Origin: Nissabacter sp. SGAir0207
Lineage (GTDB): Bacteria; Pseudomonadota; Gammaproteobacteria; Enterobacterales; Enterobacteriaceae
Direction: 5' to 3'
Length of the DNA: 64,000 bases
Assembly: GCF_005491205.1 (NCBI RefSeq)
Contig: NZ_CP028035.1
Coordinates: forward strand, 434,001-498,000
The notes beneath the pieces were generated by a model that was not told where the DNA came from, did no database searches, and worked only from the letters and a program-made list of their open reading frames with translations. Both the position numbers and the translations under genes were made by a program. Shown in pieces: positions 41,330 through 50,100 of the stretch (position 1 is its first letter; each line of letters starts with the position of its first letter).

Positions 41330-41361
41330 CGAGAGGCAGGTAAGGTTTCTTTGGAGTGACT

Positions 41362-42339
41362 ATGTTAAAAAAAATTATGCAGGTATGTCTCGCCCTGTGT
41401 GCGCTCTCATTCCTGCCAAATATAAGTTTTGCAGCCAATGATTGTCGTATTACATCCGGTGAAACTATTGATGCCGTAATTAATATTTCTACCCTTAAAC
41501 CGTCGTCGAAAGGGGCAGCAACGGGCGCAGTGCTAGGGCAAGCGGAGATTCCCACTAAATCGATCAACTATACCTGTGGCTCAGGTGTATCGAATACCTG
41601 GCGCTCTGAGTTCACACGCCCAGAGTCAGCAGGCAGAACCGCCATCGACCATGTTTACGCAACCAATCTGCCGGGAATCGGGATACGCATTACCTGGCCC
41701 GCATCGCGCTCCTCCTATTTCCCTGACGCCTATGTCTGTAATGGGTCGTGCATGGAGAATAGCGACAAAATCCGGGTGGAATTTGTTCAAACCGGGAATG
41801 TCTCCGCAGGAACCATTCCTGCCGGGATGCTGGGACAGGTCGTAGTAAGGGCTAACAGCAATCCGGGCAATAGCGTGAACTTATTGAATGTCCGTCTGGC
41901 TAACCCGATTGATGTCAAACCCGTGACCTGCGCCGTTTTAACACCGTCACAAGAGGTGGATTTGGGTAGCTGGTCATTGGCCGACTTTATTGCTGAGGGC
42001 GGGCGTACAGATAAAGTGAAATTTCCTATCACGATAGATTGTCCACAAAGTTCCCAAGTGGCAATCGGATTTGATGGCAACTCCGATACGAACGTTGGGA
42101 AGGGCTATATAAAAAATTGCAGTGCACCAACGTGTGCTCAGAATATCGGTGTCAGGTTGTCAGAATATGGCGGCTCATCGGTGGATGTGACCGGAAAAGT
42201 GCCTAGTGATACTCAGAAAAAAACCGTCTCGGGAAGATACACCTTTGAATATGAGGCAAGGATTTATTCAGGAAGTCCGAGTAAAGCCACGCCGGGTTCA
42301 ATTAACACATTTGTAGTCTTTAACGTATTTGCTGATTAA
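41362..42339 (+). CDS. Two-domain fimbrial tip adhesin
   Basis: A 325-residue exported protein with a signal peptide ending FA-AND. Size and layout fit a tip adhesin: an N-terminal receptor-binding-like domain of about 170 residues with several cysteines (first Cys28), then a pilin domain from about 195 (VDLGSWSLADFIAEGG) ending in a hydrophobic strand VVFNVFAD. The pilin half contains a CSAPTCAQ cysteine pair. The start at 41362 is supported by TTTGGAG six bases upstream. It is 33 bases from the next gene, with no terminator. The receptor is unknown; it occupies the fimD adhesin position of the Bordetella locus. Confidence 0.85.
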   Translation: MLKKIMQVCLALCALSFLPNISFAANDCRITSGETIDAVINISTLKPSSKGAATGAVLGQAEIPTKSINYTCGSGVSNTWRSEFTRPESAGRTAIDHVYATNLPGIGIRITWPASRSSYFPDAYVCNGSCMENSDKIRVEFVQTGNVSAGTIPAGMLGQVVVRANSNPGNSVNLLNVRLANPIDVKPVTCAVLTPSQEVDLGSWSLADFIAEGGRTDKVKFPITIDCPQSSQVAIGFDGNSDTNVGKGYIKNCSAPTCAQNIGVRLSEYGGSSVDVTGKVPSDTQKKTVSGRYTFEYEARIYSGSPSKATPGSINTFVVFNVFAD

Positions 42340-42371
42340 CATCATTGTCTTTAATAATAAGCAGGTAAACC

Positions 42372-44102
42372 ATGTTTAAAAATTTATTTGTTATCAGCTC
42401 AACTCTTTTGCTGGGTATTACAAGTACCAATGCGGCCATGTTACCGCAGCGCAGCGCTAAGCATGATATTGATCAACTGGAACGTCGCCAGACACAACAA
42501 ACGATCGAGGAAGAGAAGAGCCGGGAAAAGCAGCTGTATGAAATGAAGCAGGACGCACAGCCTGCTCAGGACAGCATTGGCTTGCCGAAAAAGGGCCATC
42601 AATTCCAGATCGAGAAGATTGTGATCATGGGTGATGACGAATTCGATCTCTCCGCGCAGCGTCAGGCGATTGTTGACCGGTATAGCCATAAGCAATTGGG
42701 CAGCAGTGATATTCTCAACCTGATCCGTGAACTGACCGACTTTTATATCAGCAAGGGTTACTCCACGACGCTGGTCACCATTGTGCCGGGTAACCTGAAA
42801 GAGGGTACCTTAACGCTCAAAGTGCTGTGGGGAAAGATCGCGGCGTTTAGCTCGCATGGACAGCAGCCGACATTCCGCGAATCGAGCCGCCTGTTTAGCG
42901 CCATGCCTTTTGCCAAAAACAAAAAGCTGAATATGCAGGATGTGGATCAGGGCATCGATAACCTGATGCGTGTTTCACAGGGAGACAAGCTGGTGGTTGT
43001 GCCCGCCCAAGAGGCAGGCTATTCCGTGATTGATCTGCAAGGCGCGGCCGTTACCCCTTTTTCCGGCAGCATTGGTACCAATAACTCTGGAAACGAAGCG
43101 GAAGGCTGGGGGCAATATTTTGCCAGCCTCAACGTCAATAACCTGGCCGGGCTGAATGATGTTTTCAATATTTATTACTCCTTTAATGATTTAAAGCATA
43201 ACAGCGATGATCAGGACTCCTGGTCTGCCAGCTATAGCCTGCCACTGGGATATTGGACTTTCGATGCACTCTATTATCACTCTGGTTATTCAAAGGAAAT
43301 TGGCGGCTATTATGGCGGCTACCACTCTGAGGGCACCTCCGATCGACTCTCATTGAAAGTGAGCCGTCTGTTATTCCGCGATAGCGTGGGTAAAACCAGT
43401 GCCTATGCCAAGCTGGAGACCCGTGAGAGCGAAAACCTCATCGAAGATGAAGTTATCGGCGTCAGCAGTAAACGTTACACCTCCCTGACCGGTGGGGTTA
43501 ACCGTGTGGGCACCCTGTTTGGTGGCTGGTTATATGGCGATCTGAGCGTGACGGCTGGCACGCCGTGGTTCGATTCAGCGTGGGATAACGATCCTGATCT
43601 TGAAGGGTTCGATCTGAACTATGTGAAATATAACGGTTCAGTGAACTGGTCTAAAACGCTGGCTGAGTATGGACGTATAGGCGCTAATTATGTTCTGAAC
43701 AGTGGTTTCCAATACACCAATGGTGTACTGGTCAGCGAGGCTAATTTCAGCGTAGGTGATGAATTTACGGTACGCGGCTATAAGGACAGTTTTATCTCTG
43801 CCAACAACGCTGCCTATATTTCCAATACGTTCGAATTCCCTATCAGTATCTATCAATTCGGTCTTTACCAGATCACACCTTTTATCGGCTATGACCTGGG
43901 GGTAGTGGATGACAATTGCCATGAGAGCAATAGCCTTTGTCACACCGAATATATGACGGGCGCTGCGGTGGGTATTAAAGCCAATGGTAACCATTTCTCT
44001 ACCTCATTGACCTATAGCTGGCCGCTAGCTGAACCCCAATCCCTTGAGGAATTGGGTGTGTCAGAGCCCGCCATTTATTACAGCGTTAGCCTGAATTTTT
44101 AA
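42372..44102 (+). CDS. Two-partner secretion outer-membrane transporter (TpsB, FhaC/ShlB family)
   Basis: The 576-residue protein secretes the following exoprotein across the outer membrane. After the signal peptide comes a charged N-terminal helix (about 32-65, ERRQTQQTIEEEKSREKQ) like the FhaC plug helix H1, then two POTRA domains (about 72-150, with FYISKGYSTTLVTIVPGNLKEG, and 150-225). The C-terminal beta-barrel (about 235-576) contains the family L6-loop signature VRGY at residues 467-470. It is sandwiched between the fimbrial adhesin gene and the exoprotein gene on the same strand with gaps of 32 and 51 bases and no terminator. Confidence 0.95.
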   Translation: MFKNLFVISSTLLLGITSTNAAMLPQRSAKHDIDQLERRQTQQTIEEEKSREKQLYEMKQDAQPAQDSIGLPKKGHQFQIEKIVIMGDDEFDLSAQRQAIVDRYSHKQLGSSDILNLIRELTDFYISKGYSTTLVTIVPGNLKEGTLTLKVLWGKIAAFSSHGQQPTFRESSRLFSAMPFAKNKKLNMQDVDQGIDNLMRVSQGDKLVVVPAQEAGYSVIDLQGAAVTPFSGSIGTNNSGNEAEGWGQYFASLNVNNLAGLNDVFNIYYSFNDLKHNSDDQDSWSASYSLPLGYWTFDALYYHSGYSKEIGGYYGGYHSEGTSDRLSLKVSRLLFRDSVGKTSAYAKLETRESENLIEDEVIGVSSKRYTSLTGGVNRVGTLFGGWLYGDLSVTAGTPWFDSAWDNDPDLEGFDLNYVKYNGSVNWSKTLAEYGRIGANYVLNSGFQYTNGVLVSEANFSVGDEFTVRGYKDSFISANNAAYISNTFEFPISIYQFGLYQITPFIGYDLGVVDDNCHESNSLCHTEYMTGAAVGIKANGNHFSTSLTYSWPLAEPQSLEELGVSEPAIYYSVSLNF

Positions 44103-44153
44103 TCAGTAGCTCCATAACCAGAGTCATTAGGATAAAAGCATTCTGAGGTTCAT

Positions 44154-47100
44154 ATGACAAACTCAAAAAAAAGTGTACGAATAATAAAAAGGCGCAGTTT
44201 CAACGGCAGAATTAAGCCGATCTATTTAGCGATGGCGAGCGTGCTGCCGACCATGGCATTTGCTGACGCGATTGTTCCTGACGATCGCCAGCAACATGCG
44301 CCAACCATGAGCCAGGCGGCCAACGGTACGCCAATGGTCAACATCGTTGATCCTAACCAACGCGGGATCTCACACAACAAATTCAAAGAGTTCAACGTCA
44401 ATAAAGAGGGCCTGATCTTCAACAACAGTAAGAGCGATGGCGTCTCGCAGATTGGCGGCTACGCGATGAAGAACAGCAACCTCAATAATGAAGCCAAGGC
44501 GATCATTAGTGAGGTGACGGGCGTCAACGGCACCAAGCTGAATGGCACGATGGAGGTGTTCGGTAAGAAGGCAGATGTGATCATCGCCAACCAGAACGGC
44601 ATCACCGTCAACGGCGTTGCCACTGTCAACACCAACAACCTGACGCTCAGTACCGGGCGCGTGATCACGCAGCAGGATGGCAGTGTTCGTCTGGGCGTGG
44701 ACAAAGGGACGGTCGAGATTCAGGGTCAGGGTATCTCCACCCAAGGGCTGGGCTACTTCGACATTATCAGCCGCTCGGTCAAACTGGACGGTGAGATTGC
44801 TGGTCAGGCCGATGTGAAATTGCTGACCGGCCTGAACGACTACGACCCGGAAACCCGCACCCATACCGTTCGCAGCGCAGAGGGCGAGGGTCGCCCAGAA
44901 GTGGCGATTGACGGCAGCGCGCTGGGTTCAATGTATGGCGGCCGTATTCAGCTGATCAGTACCGAAAGCGGGGCTGGCGTGCGTCATGAAGGCAGCATCA
45001 TCGGCGACCAGAGCATTGAAATCACCGCCGATGGCGACTTGCGCCTGACCGGCATTCAAAGTAAGCAGGGTGGCATTAATTTGCAGGGTAACAATATTAC
45101 TGTGCAAAAAAATGCTAATGGCATTGGTGGCATCCTCAGTTCTGGCGATCTGGTCATTCGTGCGCTCTCTCATGTCAATCTGTCGGCAGACGCTCAGGCG
45201 CAAAACGGCATCGTGCGTATTGATGCCACCTCCATGCTGCAAAATGCCGCCAGCATCATGGCGAACAGTGGTCAATCCGGTGCGGTGAAAGTGCCGTCCA
45301 TTCAGATCAATGTCGCCAATGACTATCGGATTGAAGGCAAGCTGTATTCGATAGATGGCAACGGCAACACCATCCCGAACGCCGTGATCACGCTGGAAAA
45401 CGGTGACTATGTGGTGCGCGTTAACGGTCAGCAGGTCAATGCGGGCATCTACTCGGATGCACAACTGGCCAGCTTTGATGGCGACGTGGAGATCAATGCT
45501 GCCTCAATGAGCAACAATGCGGGCTGGGTCAGCGCCCAGAAAGGCGCACTGGTGCTCAACATCAAAGACGCTGTCGAAAACAGCGGCATGATCCATGCCT
45601 CCGGTACCCTGACCATCAATACCAAGGCGCTGAAAAACAAGGGTGTCGCGTTCGCTGACAGTGCGCTGTTCAACGTCACGTCGCTGGATAACCAAGGTGG
45701 CCTGCTGGTCAATAATGCCCTGGAGGTCAATACCCAGGCGCTGGACAACCGCAGTGTCATCAACAGTGCCGCTGGCAACGTGAACCTGAATGTCAATAAT
45801 GAGCGCCTGAACAACAGCGGCCAGATTGGCGGCAAACAGGTCACCATTAACCAGAAGAGCGATGCTGGCAAGCCGACGACCTTCAACAACAGCGGCACCA
45901 TCAACGCCCAACAGGGTCTGGCCATCACCACGGATAGCCTGGAGAATGAGGGCGGCGAACTCTATGCGCAGAAAGATATCACTCTTTCCCTTAGCCACCT
46001 GCTGAGTAACACCGACGGTGGGCAGATCATCGCAGGGGAGAACCTCTCCGTGCAGATCACCCACCCTGACGCGCGTCACCTGCAAATCCTCAACGCCGAC
46101 GCCGGCTGGATACAGGCAAAAAATATCCAGCTCGATAACATCGATCAGTTGGAAAACCGCGGTGAAAGCGTCATCGTGGCGCTGGATAATCTCAGCATCA
46201 ACAATGCCAACCGCATACTGAACGACGGCTCCACCTTGCAGAGTGACGGCCAGTTAACGCTCTCCAACATCGACACCATCAGTAACGTCAATGAGGCGGA
46301 ACTGTTTGGCAACGGGGCACTCAGCCTGCTCAACAACGGCGATATCCGCAATGATGGCGCCAGCATGGGCTCCAACGGCGACGTCACCATTTCCGGTGCC
46401 AACAGCCTGACCAACACCAATGAAGCCAGAATCAGCAGCGCCAATGGTAAGGGGCAACTCGATAATATCGGTACCCTGACCAACAGCGGCGAAAGCGTGA
46501 TTGAAACCCAGCAGGATCTGGTCATCAGTCATGTCAACAAGCTGGACAACCAAGCGGACTCGAGCATTACCTCGAATGCCGCCCTGAGAATGCAGGATAT
46601 CGTTACCCTGACCAACAGCGGCGAATTGCTTGGCAACAACCTGCTTGAACTGTCGAATATTGACACCCTGACTAACCAGAACCGTATCCAGTCCAATGCC
46701 AATGTGGTGCTGAAAAACATCCACCAACTGATCAACAGCGGCGACGAAGCCGCGCTGGTGGCTTTGGGGTCATTGACTGCCGAAGATATTGAGATGTTGC
46801 TCAATACCAATGAGGCAAGAATCAGCGGCGCGATGCAACTGGTGCTGGAAAAGATCGGGGTGGTGAAAAACGAGAAGGATGCCTCACTGGAGTCGCAGAC
46901 AAATGTGCGGATCCAGGCCGATAGTCTGGACAACTCCAGCCGGATCGTCTCAGAAAACCAGATCGATCTGGAAGTCATCTCGCTTCAGAACCAATTTGAT
47001 GGACGCATTGCCGCTGATGGCAACGTCTTCATTGATGCTGAATATATGCTCAATGCCCAGGATGCCATGATCAGTGGCCTCAATACCATTATTGAAGCCG

Positions 47101-50100
47101 GTGACCTTGATAACCACGAAGGGATTATTCAGGCAACCCAGCAGACCAAGCTGACCATCAGCGATGTGCTGAAAAACGACGATGGCGTGCTGCGCGGCGG
47201 CGAGATGCTGTGGCTGACGATGGTTGATAAGGATTATACCTACGACGACCACAGCGGTAAGTTGGGCAGTGATGGCGCCGTGATCATCGATGCGAAGAAC
47301 ATTACCGTCTCCGCCCTGATGGAAAACACCGGCACCATCCAACTGGGTGCCAAAGAGACCATCAAAATCTCTGATGGCGCCGCGATCAACACCGGCAAAG
47401 ACCTTAACCTGGTCGCGCATGATGTGATCAATGGCGAAAATGCCTCGCTCTGGAGCTTGGGTAACCTCTATATCGACGCCCGAGAGGGGTCATTCGTCAA
47501 CAACTTCAATGGCAACGTGCTCAGCATCGGCGACATGATGATCATCGCCAAAGAGCTGACCAATGCCGTGGGCCTGATCCGTTCCGAAGGGAATATGTTC
47601 CTTGAGGCCATGTACCTGAATAACCTGAGCCAGTACAGCGGTGGTGACAAGGATATTTACGGGCCAGAGCAAAATGCGAGTGCCTCAATTGAAGCCTGGT
47701 CGGGATTGAAATATCTGAAATACACGACCACTATCGCCATCCCCACACTTTCTTCAGACATTGAACTGATCAAAGCGGGTGAGATCTCATCCTCAGGCAG
47801 TATGTACATTAACAATGAAGGGATCTTCAGCGACATGGTCGATGAAAGGGTCACCATTGTGGATGGCAAGGAGCAGCGCACCACGCAAGACACGCAACAA
47901 ATCGTCAATGATGGTGGCAACATCATGTCTGACAAAGACATGGTCATTGTCGGCGACTTGGTTAACGTGCCCCGTTATGCAGAAGTGTCGATGTATGACT
48001 ACATCCATAAGCCGCTGGCGACCCCGATCACCATCACTTTCTATTGGAAAGTGGTGGCGGACGGTACACGGCGGGCTTCCTTCAACACGGTTTATGAGTA
48101 CCTGGACTTCATGTTCGGCAGTGGCCAACCCAGTAGCTACTCCGGTGATGATCCAAACTGGGGCTGGTGGCAGGATGCCAACCGTGAGCGCTTTACCGAT
48201 TCGTTACGGATGACGTCGCATGAGTCAGCCCAACTGCAATCCATCATGATCCAGATGTTTGGCAATAGCTGGGAGACCAAGGACTACTATGACCTGGTAA
48301 AAGACTGGTCAGTGCTGAATGGCTCTGAACAAACCGCGCTGAAAGAGAAGAAGCAGTACTTCCTGCCTTCTGAACGCGGCAGTGTCATCAGCGGTGGGAA
48401 CTTCTACCACACCGGTGGGGATCTGGTTAACGGTATCGGTGATCTGAGCGGCGGTGAAACCGGTCAGGGCAGCGTTGACGTTGAGAAGATCGGCGACAAA
48501 GAGATCAAGGGCATCGGCGGCAACAGTGAAGTGCTGATCAACCTGACCGATTTTGAAGAGATCCGTAAAGGCATCAGCCCGGCCAGCGTTATCAGCGATC
48601 TGGTCTCCATTCCGGGCATGTTCCAGAAGTCTGAGGAGTTCCTGGCGCAGAAAAACGGCCTGATCGAACTGGACGCCTCCAGCAGCAAGGTCGTGCCTAT
48701 CTTCGAAACACGCATGGAGATGATGGATCAGAGCAAATATTACGGCTCTGACTACTTCTTTGAGCAGGTGGGCTACACCCCAGAAGAGCCTGTTACGGTG
48801 ATTGGGGACAACTACTTTATCTCTGAACTGATCCGTCGTCAGGTCAATGAGTCGGTGGGTACCTTCTTCTCCGTACGCGATGGCGTGCAGGGCGTTGATC
48901 TGGTCAAAATGTTGATGGATAACGCCGAAATCGCCATGCAGAACCAGGATCTGGGGCTGGTGGTCGGTGAACCACTGAACGAGGAGCAGCTGTCGAAACT
49001 GGATCAGGATATCGTCTGGTTCGTCAACAAAGAGGTTGATGGGATCACCGTGATGGTGCCTTATGTCTACCTCTCCACCACCACGCTGGAGGAGCTGGGC
49101 AATGGGGTTACCCAAGGCCAGGGCTCGGCTATCGTCCATGCAGACGGCAATGTCTTTATTGATGCCAAGTCAGTCGATAATGGCAACGGCGTCATCTCCG
49201 CCAACCAGAGTGTGGTCATCAATGCTGAAGAGGACATCAACAGCAGCGCGAAAGGCATGAATGCCGGCATCAAAGCGAAAGAAGATGTCTACATGAACAG
49301 CGAAGCGGGTGACATCAATATCGATGGCTCCTATGTGAAAGCTGGTGGTGACATCGTGATGCTTGCCGATCAGGGCAGCATTGATCTTACGGCCAGCGTC
49401 GGGCGCGATGTCACCGGCAAACAGCAGGTGCACTACTTCGAAGACGGCCTCAACGCCGGTGGCGATATCATCATGCAGGGGGGCGAAATCAACTCCAATG
49501 CATCGACGATCAACGGTGAAAACATCGCCATGAAGTCCCTGACTGGCGACATCAACTTCAACGAGATGCATGAAGTCTCCGCGGAGTACAACTATGAGAT
49601 GAACTCCAAGGGCGCATTGAACTATCGCCGCACTGAAACGGAGATCACCAACGCAACCAGCATCCAGAACGACGTGAATGCGCGTGGCAATCTCTCCATC
49701 GACTCCGCCAACAACATCACGATGGAAGGCGGCAATTACAACGCCAACACCGGGTCAATCGTGGCGAAAAATGATGTCGATATCAAAACCGGACAGGACT
49801 TCAGCCACGTTGAGCAAAATATTAAGGCCAAAGAGTTCTCTCTGAGTGCGAAAGCCGGTGCCGTAGGCTACACCGCACAAGCGGACTACAGCATGTTGGA
49901 TGGCGGCACGGCCTCTACCACCAGTGGTCAATACGAGAACAACTTCTCTGACACCTCGAGCCAGGCTGGGGCAAGCCGCACCGGTAAAGCGAAAACGGCA
50001 CCGACGGCAGAAGCGAAGATCGGTTTTGGCAAGATGACTGACGAAGTTGAGGTCAATCAAACCACCAACGCCAATGCCTCGCTCAACTTCAATGATGGCC

